The notes under the pieces are model-generated. The model saw nothing but the letters and a program-made list of their open reading frames with translations. It did no database searches and was not told the DNA's origin. DNA of 16,140 nucleotides from the NCBI RefSeq assembly GCF_042682745.1, contig NZ_JBHUIO010000024.1:1-16140 (forward strand), in the 5' to 3' direction. This stretch comes from Tumebacillus_A lipolyticus. Its GTDB lineage: Bacteria > Bacillota > Bacilli > Tumebacillales > Tumebacillaceae. Positions 8,766-14,529 of this stretch are shown in pieces (position 1 is the stretch's first letter; each line of letters starts with the position of its first letter). The translations under genes and the position numbers were made by a program.

Positions 8766-9616
8766 TTCGACTCACCACCACGCTTTTTGCGACGCTCAGC
8801 CATGCGTTTCGTCGCCTCGACCCACGCTTTCGCCTTGTCGTCTTCTCCACCAGAGCCGCCTTTGAGCTTTTCGATCTCCGCTTCCGTCTTCGTGATGTTC
8901 AAACGCATCTGCTTTAGCTCCAGCAACCGCGTGTCGGTCGCGTCGGCATGCGCTTCGAAGTCTTTGATCAACGATCGTAACTCTGACATCGCGCGAGCCT
9001 GCGCGTTCAGGTATGTGGCATGCTTATCCCACGCGAATTGGATCACATACTCTGTCTCTTCGATCTCCAAATCGCCAAGGACACGCTTGGACTTCCCCAC
9101 CTCTTTTGTCATATCTTCCTGGTCGATAACGAACATCAGCTTCTGGGCGCGGATGATGGCTGCAAACTTGGTCTTGATGCTGATCCACAGCATATCCAGC
9201 GTGCTGAAACCATCGATCTCCTCAAGCAATTCTTGCACCTCGTCATCATCAGGAAAGTACCTGCGAAAGAAGCCGTGGGTTACTGCGTTACTGTTGCCTT
9301 TTGGCGCCGCTCCACCTTTGTTGCCGCAATTCGGTCGCGGATTCGGATTACCCCGACCGCCCTTCGCCCGCTGATTGCCAATCATGTGCGGACGCTTGGC
9401 GGGCTGACCAGATCGCGTTCGCGGCACATCATCGTTTGTTGTACAACTTTCAAATGATTGTTGTACAACTTTCCATTTGTCCCTCTGCTTCCACACCGCG
9501 ACTACCTTTTCGTCCTCGCCGAGCATTTCCGCGATCTTCCGGTTGGTGATCTCGCTGCCATGCTCCAGCCAGATCTCATAGGCTTTGTCGCGGTTGGGAT
9601 TTCTTGCTCTCGGCAC
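8762..9616 (-). CDS. terS: Terminase small subunit, PBSX XtmA-like
   Basis: This encodes 284 residues from a GTG start at 9614-9616. The opening PRARNPNRDKAYEIWLEHG, then an HTH (about 22-48, ITNRKIAEMLGEDEKVVAVW) and KQRDKW are typical of PBSX/Bacilli phage small terminases. So is the Gly/Asn-rich linker ending GAAPKGNSNAVTHGFF (about 103-118). The middle and C-terminal parts are helical, with a coiled-coil-like segment (about 225-255) for oligomerisation and a basic tail (RRKKRGG). It recognises the packaging site and feeds DNA to the large subunit. The start is unusual: GGAGG at 9629-9633 is 12 nt from the GTG but 7 nt from an ATG that is followed at once by TAG (9616-9621). Confidence 0.93.
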   Translation of the reverse strand: MPRARNPNRDKAYEIWLEHGSEITNRKIAEMLGEDEKVVAVWKQRDKWKVVQQSFESCTTNDDVPRTRSGQPAKRPHMIGNQRAKGGRGNPNPRPNCGNKGGAAPKGNSNAVTHGFFRRYFPDDDEVQELLEEIDGFSTLDMLWISIKTKFAAIIRAQKLMFVIDQEDMTKEVGKSKRVLGDLEIEETEYVIQFAWDKHATYLNAQARAMSELRSLIKDFEAHADATDTRLLELKQMRLNITKTEAEIEKLKGGSGGEDDKAKAWVEATKRMAERRKKRGGESK

Positions 9617-9633
9617 TACATATCACCACCTCC
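9614..9633 (-). promoter_or_regulatory. RBS with start-stop mini-ORF before the small terminase
   Basis: On the minus strand GGAGG is followed after 7 nt by ATG-TAG, and the TAG overlaps the GTG start of the small terminase as TAGTG. A ribosome placed by this Shine-Dalgarno sequence would first meet the ATG-stop and could reinitiate on the GTG. The layout is seen directly; its use is inferred. Confidence 0.5.
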
Positions 9634-9642
9634 AAAGCATAA

Positions 9643-9667
9643 TAAAAACGCCATCAAGTGCAGGCGT
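9643..9667 (-). terminator. Weak terminator or attenuator in the small-terminase leader
   Basis: On the minus strand ACGCC and GGCGT can pair around a 10-nt loop and are followed by TTTTTATT. The stem is only 5 bp, so termination would be partial. It lies directly before the small terminase RBS, where it could attenuate packaging-gene transcription. Confidence 0.35.
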
Positions 9668-9898
9668 ATATGCATAGTTTTATGCAGCGAATCGACCTGT
9701 TTGAGCGGTCATTTCACTATCTTTTGTTGGACTTTGTGCGCGCACAGTGGATGCATAAAACTTACCGCGTATTCCGTCAAGCTCGAACCTGCGGAAACTG
9801 CACGAAACCTTGACTTCTCTGAATTTTTTACTACAACTATAATGTGAGTCCGACAACATCCATTATGTAAAATGCAGATTTTTGCATTCTCTATGCGA
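9668..9898. other. Gene-free leader upstream of terminase with palindromes
   Basis: I see no convincing gene here. The stretch holds TGCATA-GTTT-TATGCA at 9671-9686, whose AGTTTTATGCA arm recurs inverted as TGCATAAAACT at 9752-9762. It also holds a perfect 12-bp palindrome TGTGCGCGCACA at 9735-9746 and AATGCA/TGCATT arms near 9870-9888. A terminator closes it on the right. Small terminases often bind in or near their own gene, so this may include a packaging recognition site or an operator. That is inference. No clear minus-strand sigma-A promoter was found. Confidence 0.45.
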
Positions 9899-9939
9899 CA
9901 TCAAGAAAAGCACCCGAAACTCGGGTGCTTTTCTTGATG
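9899..9939 (-). terminator. Strong intrinsic terminator, 19-bp perfect stem
   Basis: Arms at 9899-9917 and 9921-9939 are perfect complements around a 3-nt loop. On the minus strand the inner GC-rich stem (CACCCGA/TCGGGTG) is followed by CTTTTCTTG within the outer arm. The mirror A/T arms make it usable in both directions. It starts right after the stop of the 128-residue gene. Confidence 0.85.
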
Positions 9940-9940
9940 T

Positions 9941-10327
9941 TCACTCACTCTTTGAATTGCGGAGAAATCCCAACCAATGCCCAGCATAACTCCCTATGTT
10001 GTATACCGCAGACTCAAAGTCTCTGCTGCCCACTCTGTTTTTCGCTACACTGGATATGTGGACATAGATATCATCTATCGCCGGCCCAAACAACGCCTTG
10101 GTGATGTAGTTCTTTGCGGTCGACACTTTGGATAGCTGCTTGTAGTACTCTTTCGCTTCCTGCTTCACAGATGAATACAATTCTTCAATTTTTGATTTGA
10201 GTTCACTACGCTTATGACCCTTGGCTTCACCGTACTGTTTCAGCAACTCAAAAATTTCATTACTTGTTTTTTTGTACCCACTCAGCTTCTCGATCGCTTC
10301 CTCTTTCGTGATCTCTGCGAAATTCAT
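9941..10327 (-). CDS. Hypothetical helical protein, 128 aa
   Basis: This encodes 128 residues that I do not recognise. It begins MNFAEITKEEAIEKLSGYKK. Residues 1-75 are strongly helical and Lys/Glu-rich with coiled-coil character (SELKSKIEELYSSVKQEAKEYYKQL). The second half ends in an aromatic stretch (YNIGSYAGHWLGFLRNSKSE). There is no signal peptide or membrane segment. The ATG at 10325-10327 is overlapped by the stop of a 28-residue membrane peptide (ATGA) and also has a GAGAGGGGTG sequence upstream. A strong terminator follows. The overlap suggests that this protein and the peptide work together; the function is unknown. Confidence 0.7.
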   Translation of the reverse strand: MNFAEITKEEAIEKLSGYKKTSNEIFELLKQYGEAKGHKRSELKSKIEELYSSVKQEAKEYYKQLSKVSTAKNYITKALFGPAIDDIYVHISSVAKNRVGSRDFESAVYNIGSYAGHWLGFLRNSKSE

Positions 10328-10410
10328 AATAACACCCCTCTCTCCCCTCGAAGGTCAGAAGCAAGGCAAACTGCACCGAGCGAGGCAACGGCGATGATCA
10401 ATATGACCAT
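10324..10410 (-). CDS. 28-residue single-span membrane peptide
   Basis: An ATG at 10408-10410 preceded by AGGAGAG (9 nt spacing) opens a 28-codon frame. It has a hydrophobic N-terminal span (MVILIIAVASLGAVCLA) and a charged tail (SDLRGERGVLL). The TGA overlaps the ATG of the next gene. Size and design resemble small holin-like or type I toxin-like peptides, but there is no sequence match I can vouch for. Good RBS and coupling support that it is translated. Confidence 0.5.
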   Translation of the reverse strand: MVILIIAVASLGAVCLASDLRGERGVLL

Positions 10411-10487
10411 CTGCGCTCTCTCCTGTTTTGAGTTTGTTTTGCAGGCACAGTGAAAGCTGCCCATTAGGCGACTTAAAATGAAGGATG

Positions 10488-11219
10488 CTACTTGCTTGGT
10501 GGTCTTTTCCTGTACTTCAGTCCTTCGTGCCCCACAAAAACCTCAAGATACCCCTGCTTCACAAATGTATCTAGCCATTCATAGAGATCGTTTAAATTAG
10601 GTAGCCTAAAAACAGGTAAGCGTCGGGCTAAATCATTAAACACATCGTGTATGGTAAACTCTTCGCCTTCTTCCCGCTTTTTTACGTAATTCGCCACTTC
10701 CCACCTCAATGACCCCAACTTCCTATCATGCAACATTATTGTGTGCCTTTGAACGTTTTCAACATCTTGCTTTATTTCCTCAAGCACTTTAGCCTTTTCC
10801 TTATCCTCGGATGCACTTAATCCCCTGTCAATCTTTTCAGCTATTAATTGCAGTGAATCTGAGTGCTCATCCATCTTCTCCTGCAATTCTATTCTCAAGT
10901 TCGATACAGATGCTAGCAATGTGGCAGATTGTTCTAACGTTGACTGTAGCCCTGCAGCAAACTTTTCAAGATCTTCAACTGTATCTCTCATCTGAGAGAT
11001 ATTTTGCTTCTGACCTGCACTATCAATGAGCGGCATAATGATTGCTATCACCGCTAGCACTATCGAGACAACAGTAGCTGCAAAGCTCAAGTACTTACCA
11101 GCATTATCGCTGTCTCCCATCGTCCAAATTAATACCGAAGCAAGTACGAGTGAGAAGACAACACACATCCAAATAAAATCTCTTCTTGGAATCATTTTTT
11201 GTTCTCTTGATTTACTCAT
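10488..11219 (-). CDS. Membrane protein with coiled coil and C-terminal wHTH-like region
   Basis: This encodes 243 residues. Two membrane spans are visible at about 13-34 (DFIWMCVVFSLVLASVLIW) and 42-65 (YLSFAATVVSIVLAVIAIIM). A long coiled coil follows (about 70-155), and then a soluble C-terminal domain (about 165-240) whose helix-helix-strand pattern (IHDVFNDLARRLPVF, LNDLYEWLDTFVKQGYLEVF) resembles a winged helix. Two spans plus a cytoplasmic coiled coil would put most of the protein in the cytoplasm at the inner face of the membrane. The ATG at 11217-11219 has AGGAGA about 9 nt upstream. The gene is visibly more AT-rich than the structural genes, suggesting recent acquisition as phage cargo. 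Function is unknown; a superinfection-exclusion or defence role is a guess. Confidence 0.8.
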   Translation of the reverse strand: MSKSREQKMIPRRDFIWMCVVFSLVLASVLIWTMGDSDNAGKYLSFAATVVSIVLAVIAIIMPLIDSAGQKQNISQMRDTVEDLEKFAAGLQSTLEQSATLLASVSNLRIELQEKMDEHSDSLQLIAEKIDRGLSASEDKEKAKVLEEIKQDVENVQRHTIMLHDRKLGSLRWEVANYVKKREEGEEFTIHDVFNDLARRLPVFRLPNLNDLYEWLDTFVKQGYLEVFVGHEGLKYRKRPPSK

Positions 11220-11368
11220 GGTATTAATCTCCTGCCCTATTTTTTATAATTGCTTCTACACGGCAGGTTTAAATCCTTCGTTACAATTCACAAAGTTACG
11301 TCTCTCGCCAGAACATCTGCTACACACCAGACTGTCTAACGGATCTTCTGCTTAATGAACGCTAGCCG

Positions 11369-11539
11369 CTAGCTCCATTTGCTTCTCTTCGTTGCAACGG
11401 GTATAGAGCCGCGTGACAGCCAGCTCCTGATCGTGGTCGCCTTGATGCCGGTGATTCGCTCGGCTTCCACAGCCGTAGACTCCTGGGCGATGCGGATCGC
11501 TTCGGACTTCTGCTCATCGGTGTATCTCTGCTTGGCCAT
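11369..11539 (-). CDS. Small homeodomain-like HTH protein, 56 aa
   Basis: This encodes 56 residues: MAKQRYTDEQKSEAIRIA opens a three-helix HTH (helix 1 about 7-20, helix 2 about 23-30 AVEAERITG, recognition helix about 33-43 KATTIRSWLS), followed by a short basic tail (VATKRSKWS). The fold resembles the HTH of IS3-type OrfA proteins and of small terminases, but nothing follows the HTH. It may therefore be a stand-alone regulator or a remnant. Its Shine-Dalgarno sequence (GGAGG at 11555-11559) is 15 nt from this ATG and points instead at a two-codon mini-ORF. A terminator of the upstream gene ends only about 10 nt before the RBS, so transcription must come from read-through or an undetected promoter. 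Confidence 0.72.
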   Translation of the reverse strand: MAKQRYTDEQKSEAIRIAQESTAVEAERITGIKATTIRSWLSRGSIPVATKRSKWS

Positions 11540-11559
11540 TACACCATCTCACCACCTCC
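11537..11559 (-). promoter_or_regulatory. RBS with two-codon mini-ORF before the HTH gene
   Basis: On the minus strand GGAGG is followed after 7 nt by ATG-GTG-TAA, and the TAA overlaps the gene's ATG as TAATG. The true ATG is 15 nt from the Shine-Dalgarno sequence, too far for efficient direct initiation. The frame has no nearer start because a TGA closes it. Termination-reinitiation is the simplest explanation. Confidence 0.55.
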
Positions 11560-11570
11560 ACGTGTAATTG

Positions 11571-11599
11571 CAAAATAAAAAGCACCCGGGTTGGGTGCT
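11571..11599 (-). terminator. Intrinsic terminator after the DUF5677-like gene
   Basis: On the minus strand AGCACCC and GGGTGCT pair around a 5-nt loop (11581-11599) and are followed by TTTTATTTTG. The stop codon of the upstream gene (11598-11600) overlaps the base of the stem. Confidence 0.85.
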
Positions 11600-12506
11600 A
11601 TTCCACATAATTGGGTTTTACATTCTCTGTTACCTTTGCCCACAAATATGATAAATACGTCCGATATAACTCTGTTTTCCCTTTTACCTCTCTTTTGAGT
11701 ACCAAATCTAAAGATTTATACGCGTAGTTAAACGTCGAGTACACAATACTATCTATGATTCTCTCATCAAAATTTGGCGCAAGCCAGTAGTCTCCCTCCC
11801 TCACATGGAGGAATTGCATCGATGATGAAGCATGAACAGGTACCGAATAGATGTTGTAGTCGATTTTGTAGCTCTCGATAAGCCCAACAAGTTCAGCCAT
11901 ATTCATAAGCGATGGCTTTTTTTTCGGTTTATTCGAGCGATTTCTCCCATATTTTTCGAGAAGGTCTCGTTGCAACACCTTGTAGTACCAAGGTTTCTTT
12001 TCAACATAATGATCCTTCACCTTATCGTAATCCCGACGAAACTCTACTAAATGTTCTGTTGTATAATCATGCGCGTTATTTCTAGCTCTAAAATACCTCT
12101 CATAAAGACTGTGGTTCACGTATAAATCAGCATACTTGTCAAACTTCGTGTTCATATATTTCAAAAGAATATAGCACTCTAATAGCCCCCGAGTAACCAT
12201 CAACGCTTCACTTGGGCACCCTGAGTCAAGAAGCATCCTGACACCATGGATGTTAGACACAATTTTGGCAAGGAATAATTTCTCTGCCTCATGACTCGTT
12301 TCGAAAAGATTCTCTGTGAAACACAACAAGATAAACGAATACATCTTATCCAACACCTGAGTATGAGGAATCGCTTTTTCTCTATCTTTGATGAAGGCAG
12401 CCTGAAATACATCCTTGTTTTCAAGGACAAATTCTTTTAGTTGTTGATCAATAGCGCGTACGTACTCTTCTTCAAAAAGTTGTTCGCTTAATGATTTTTC
12501 CGTCAT
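11598..12506 (-). CDS. DUF5677-like protein
   Basis: This encodes 302 residues from the ATG at 12504-12506 (MTEKSLSEQLFEEEYVRAID). The frame stays open to 12623, but that extension is an artefact of the overlapping 53-residue gene. The protein is all-helical with no membrane span. The region around residues 95-130 (SGCPSEALMVTRGLLECYILLKYM) and the later VPVHASSSMQFLH have the make-up of DUF5677 proteins, whose biochemical role is not established. The gene is AT-rich compared with the head genes, has its own terminator, and is probably cargo. GGAGG at 12518-12522 lies 11 nt from the ATG with an ATG-TGA mini-ORF between. The DUF call is from memory of the family and is moderate. Confidence 0.72.
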   Translation of the reverse strand: MTEKSLSEQLFEEEYVRAIDQQLKEFVLENKDVFQAAFIKDREKAIPHTQVLDKMYSFILLCFTENLFETSHEAEKLFLAKIVSNIHGVRMLLDSGCPSEALMVTRGLLECYILLKYMNTKFDKYADLYVNHSLYERYFRARNNAHDYTTEHLVEFRRDYDKVKDHYVEKKPWYYKVLQRDLLEKYGRNRSNKPKKKPSLMNMAELVGLIESYKIDYNIYSVPVHASSSMQFLHVREGDYWLAPNFDERIIDSIVYSTFNYAYKSLDLVLKREVKGKTELYRTYLSYLWAKVTENVKPNYVE

Positions 12507-12522
12507 TTCACATAACACCTCC
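12504..12522 (-). promoter_or_regulatory. RBS with start-stop mini-ORF before the DUF5677-like gene
   Basis: On the minus strand GGAGG is followed after 4 nt by ATG-TGA, then one base, then the gene's ATG. This is the third occurrence of the same layout in the window, though here the spacing to the real start (11 nt) would also work alone. Confidence 0.35.
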
Positions 12523-12556
12523 AAAGGCTGTATTCTCCAAACTTTAGAGGATTCCT

Positions 12557-12718
12557 CTACACCTTCACACACCCCACCACACGCCCGCACAACGCCTTTC
12601 CCGCGCTGGACGGCACCAACCACTCACACCGCTGCCCGAGTTGGCACTTTGGCGTGGCGGCAGTCTGGCGGATCTCCTCTGCCATTTTGTTGAGTTTGCG
12701 CGTCTCGGCTGCTGTCAT
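12557..12718 (-). CDS. Small four-cysteine protein, 53 aa
   Basis: An ATG at 12716-12718 overlaps the stop of the upstream gene (ATGA) and opens a 53-codon frame beginning MTAAETRKLNKMAEEIRQTA. It has an N-terminal charged helix and then two C-x5-C pairs, Cys25/Cys31 and Cys44/Cys50, separated by 12 residues. The symmetry suggests a small zinc-binding fold. Function is unknown. The tight overlap supports translation. Its end coincides with a 15-nt odd palindrome (12545-12559). Confidence 0.6.
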   Translation of the reverse strand: MTAAETRKLNKMAEEIRQTAATPKCQLGQRCEWLVPSSAGKALCGRVVGCVKV

Positions 12719-12963
12719 GGCGTGATCACTGGCAAAGAAATGATCTCTGCCATTACCTCATCGATGTTGTATCCAAAGATGTCGCCGAAATCATCAGCTT
12801 TTGTCGCCCACGATACTTCCCAACCGCCTTCTAAGCCTTGCATTTCTCCGCCCGGAGCAATGGGTGTCCAGAATGCCTCCACACAGATATACCCCTTAGC
12901 TTCCAAGGCCTTAGCGATTCGTTTCTGTAGCCTTGTGGTTGGCTTCCATACCTGCTGCTCCAT
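12715..12963 (-). CDS. Hypothetical phage protein, 82 aa
   Basis: This encodes 82 residues starting MEQQVWKPTTRLQKRIAKAL at the ATG at 12961-12963, with GAGGAG 8 nt upstream. The frame also runs on to an ATG at 13074, giving 37 extra residues, but no RBS precedes that one. The N-terminal helix is basic; the middle is Gly/Trp-rich (APGGEMQGLEGGWEVSW) and the C-terminus is helical. I do not recognise a family. It is coupled to the four-cysteine gene by an ATGA overlap. The 240 bases between this gene and the next one upstream hold no gene I can support. Confidence 0.6.
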   Translation of the reverse strand: MEQQVWKPTTRLQKRIAKALEAKGYICVEAFWTPIAPGGEMQGLEGGWEVSWATKADDFGDIFGYNIDEVMAEIISLPVITP

Positions 12964-13205
12964 CTCATAGTCTCCTCTCGCTTTATCTGCAATCAAAGAA
13001 GCCCACCAGACGACGCAGAAGCAGCGCGTGATGAGCTTTGGTAACGCAGATGTCTGATTGTGCACATCGAACATCTATAGTGCTTGTCGGCGGTATTTGT
13101 AGGTACCTGTTGCCGCATGATCACGACAAGGCGTTTGCAATCCTCCCTTGCCTCCTATGCGGCGGATGTCATCTGCATCGGACTCACCCCTCTCTCGAAT
13201 GTGCT

Positions 13206-13454
13206 CTAGGAGTGATCATATGTCGCAGCGAAAACGTCGGGCTTGCACGGATAGAACTCCCCTTGCACGCCTTTGATGATCCAGTCGCCTACATTTGCCA
13301 GCATAACGCCTTCAAGAGTAGCGATTGCGTATTGGTCATCAATGTTCAATTTCGGCGATGCGTCACCGACAAAAGCGGCGATTTCATCTGCGTTGCCACC
13401 ATCATATTGGATCGCTTCAATCTCAACTGGTTTCTTGCGGAATTTCTGAATCAT
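13206..13454 (-). CDS. Conserved Bacilli phage protein (MIQKFRKKPVEIEAIQ family)
   Basis: This encodes 82 residues. The opening MIQKFRKKPVEIEAIQYDG and the ending ANVGDWIIKGVQGEFYPCKP are features of a small protein widely found in Firmicute phages and usually annotated only as a phage protein. It is predicted to be a compact beta-rich fold with a helix near NADEIAAFVGD. The ATG at 13452-13454 has AGAGGA a few bases upstream. Full length and no defects are seen. Role unknown. Confidence 0.82.
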   Translation of the reverse strand: MIQKFRKKPVEIEAIQYDGGNADEIAAFVGDASPKLNIDDQYAIATLEGVMLANVGDWIIKGVQGEFYPCKPDVFAATYDHS

Positions 13455-13575
13455 TCTCGTCCTCTCTTTCGCCGTCAGAGCACTTCACTTCCCTACCCTA
13501 ACTGTTCCCCTCTACAGATCGAAAAACGGCTCAGGAAGGCTCAGGCAAGCTCTGCGGCATTGTTTGTTTGTTTTC

Positions 13576-13652
13576 TGGTAGGCCTAGCGGGGATTGAACC
13601 CGCGACCTGACAATTATAAATTGTCTGCTCTAACCATCTGAGCTATAGGCCC
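13576..13652 (-). tRNA. tRNA-Ile, anticodon UAU
   Basis: A full cloverleaf can be drawn. The acceptor is GGGCCTA pairing with TAGGCCT (G1-U72 wobble), and the D stem is GCTC/GAGC. The anticodon stem GACAA/TTGTC closes the loop TTTATAA, and the T stem GCGGG/CCCGC holds TTCAATC. The discriminator is A, followed by an encoded CCA. Loop positions 34-36 are TAT, so the anticodon UAU reads AUA (Ile). Bacteria normally read AUA with a CAU tRNA modified to lysidine, so this is an unusual isoacceptor. The two-hairpin element 13663-13705 lies 11 bp before its 5' end. Confidence 0.95.
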
Positions 13653-13662
13653 GCATAAATAG

Positions 13663-13705
13663 ATAGACCGCCTGCTCTGATCGTCATGATCTGCAAGCGG
13701 TCTGT
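13663..13705. repeat. Hairpin element, copy 1 (next to tRNA)
   Basis: AGACCGC (13665-13671) pairs with GCGGTCT (13697-13703), followed by a CT/AA internal loop, two GC pairs, and an inner GATC-GTCAT-GATC hairpin. The outer sequence, AGATAGACCGCCTGC on the left and GCAAGCGGTCT on the right, is shared with the element at 14535-14585, while the loops differ. On the minus strand it is followed by ATCTATTTATG, so it may act as a weak terminator before the tRNA. Confidence 0.65.
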
Positions 13706-13746
13706 ACATTCGCCCCACCTCACCTACAAATATGGCATTACATTAA

Positions 13747-13885
13747 GTAACATTAGATCATACAATGATACGCCTCGTTACACGTCGTAACATTACATTA
13801 TGAAATAATATACGTTGCAACATTATCTATCTTACGTTACAATGTGTAACATAACACGACGTAACATTACTCCATATAATGTTAC
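13747..13885. promoter_or_regulatory. Array of GTAACATTAC operators upstream of the 202-aa HTH gene
   Basis: Copies of the 10-mer GTAACATTAC (inverse GTAATGTTAC) start at 13747 (9/10), 13787 (perfect), 13817 (8/10), 13846 (9/10), 13861 (perfect) and 13876 (inverted, 9/10). Steps are 40, 30, 29, 15 and 15 bp. The core is the palindrome GTAA-NN-TTAC. Inverted GTTAC-N5-GTAAC pairs also occur at 13777-13791 and 13836-13850. The sites overlap the predicted -35, -10 and start region, fitting repression by the adjacent HTH protein. Confidence 0.8.
13815..13843 (+). promoter_or_regulatory. Predicted sigma-A promoter of the 202-aa HTH gene
   Basis: TTGCAA at 13815-13820 and TACAAT at 13838-13843 are separated by 17 bp. 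The expected start is near 13850, inside the operator at 13846-13855, leaving a leader of about 60 nt before the ATG at 13910. Confidence 0.65.
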
Positions 13886-13909
13886 TTCACAAAACGAAGG
13901 AGGATCACC

Positions 13910-14518
13910 ATGAATGTATCCGAAGCACTCGCGATCTTGGCTCAGCATGGCATCACCGACTCTGAGCAGACCGTCCGCCGATGGCTCAGGTCTGGGGAAC
14001 TCAAAGGCACCATCACCAAGCGCAAGTCCGGCTACGAGATCACTGATGAGGATCTAACAGCTTTTATCCATACCAAAAGACCCGATTTGGCATTGCGTGC
14101 CGAAATCGAGCGCCTGAGTGCGCTTGTCGCCAAGCTGGAGGCGGAAAACAGCGAGCTGCGAAGCAAGCTGTCTCCTGCTAGCGTCGAGCAGCAACCTACC
14201 GAACCTGCAAAATCTCTCGCCGACCAGATAATGGCTGTGAAACTACCGCCTGTATATGGACGGATCGAGTTACCTTGCTCTTGGCCGCAAGTGACACCCG
14301 ACTTACTCTCGGACATGCGAGACATCGTGCTCCTCGCTAAGGACACACGTCGTCCGTACATTGACTCTCGCATCATCAAAACCATGCCCGACCACGAACG
14401 CCTTACCGATGCTGATCGAGATTTTCTCAGGCACTTCGCCTTTGCATGGGGCCACGCGTCTGGATTTGGGATGAAGTACAAAGACTACGTTGCAGCCGTC
14501 TTTGATTGCACCGAGTAA
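13910..14518 (+). CDS. HTH - coiled-coil DNA-binding protein A (paralogue of 15346-15873)
   Basis: This encodes 202 residues starting at an ATG with AGGAGG 7-8 nt upstream. Residues 1-55 form a MerR/excisionase-like HTH (recognition helix about SEQTVRRWLRSGEL, 18-31, then a basic KRKSGY wing). Residues about 62-88 are a heptad coiled coil (EIERLSALVAKLEAENSELR), suggesting dimers. Residues about 104-202 are a helical domain (DMRDIVLLAKDTRRPYIDSR) that I do not recognise. The first 33 residues are identical at about 21 positions to the protein at 15346. It is on the opposite strand to the late genes, with its own operator array and promoter. The stop codon lies inside a perfect copy of the operator (14515-14524). 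Autoregulation is inferred. Confidence 0.88.
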   Translation: MNVSEALAILAQHGITDSEQTVRRWLRSGELKGTITKRKSGYEITDEDLTAFIHTKRPDLALRAEIERLSALVAKLEAENSELRSKLSPASVEQQPTEPAKSLADQIMAVKLPPVYGRIELPCSWPQVTPDLLSDMRDIVLLAKDTRRPYIDSRIIKTMPDHERLTDADRDFLRHFAFAWGHASGFGMKYKDYVAAVFDCTE

Positions 14519-14524
14519 TGTTAC
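14515..14524. promoter_or_regulatory. Isolated perfect operator copy at the end of the HTH gene
   Basis: GTAATGTTAC, the exact inverse of the array 10-mer, contains the TAA stop of the 202-residue gene. It is the only perfect copy outside the two promoter arrays and could allow looping with the promoter-proximal sites. Confidence 0.6.
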
Positions 14525-14529
14525 ATGAT

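Noticed and set aside
9458..9847. Plus-strand ORF and a TTGACT...TATAAT pair at about 9812-9843
   Set aside because: The ORF is antisense to the small terminase and then crosses non-coding DNA. The promoter boxes are 22 bp apart and no plus gene follows.
11280..11299. Two GTTAC 5-mers 15 bp apart upstream of the membrane protein gene
   Set aside because: The spacing matches the operator arrays, but the full 10-mers match at only 5/10 and 7/10, so chance is likely.
12507..12623. 39-residue N-terminal extension of the DUF5677-like protein
   Set aside because: No RBS precedes it and it overlaps the four-cysteine gene. The Shine-Dalgarno sequence at 12518-12522 favours the ATG at 12506.
12964..13074. 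37-residue N-terminal extension of the 82-aa protein, and small frames in 12964-13205
   Set aside because: There is no Shine-Dalgarno sequence before 13074; GAGGAG before 12963 decides the start. Candidate short frames in the gap lack both a good RBS and recognisable sequence.
13038..13610. Plus-strand ORF of 190 codons
   Set aside because: It runs antisense to the conserved 82-residue phage protein and into the tRNA, and has no RBS.
13741..13890. CRISPR array
   Set aside because: The repeats are 10 bp with irregular short spacing and dyad symmetry, which fits operators rather than 25-37-bp CRISPR repeats with equal spacers.
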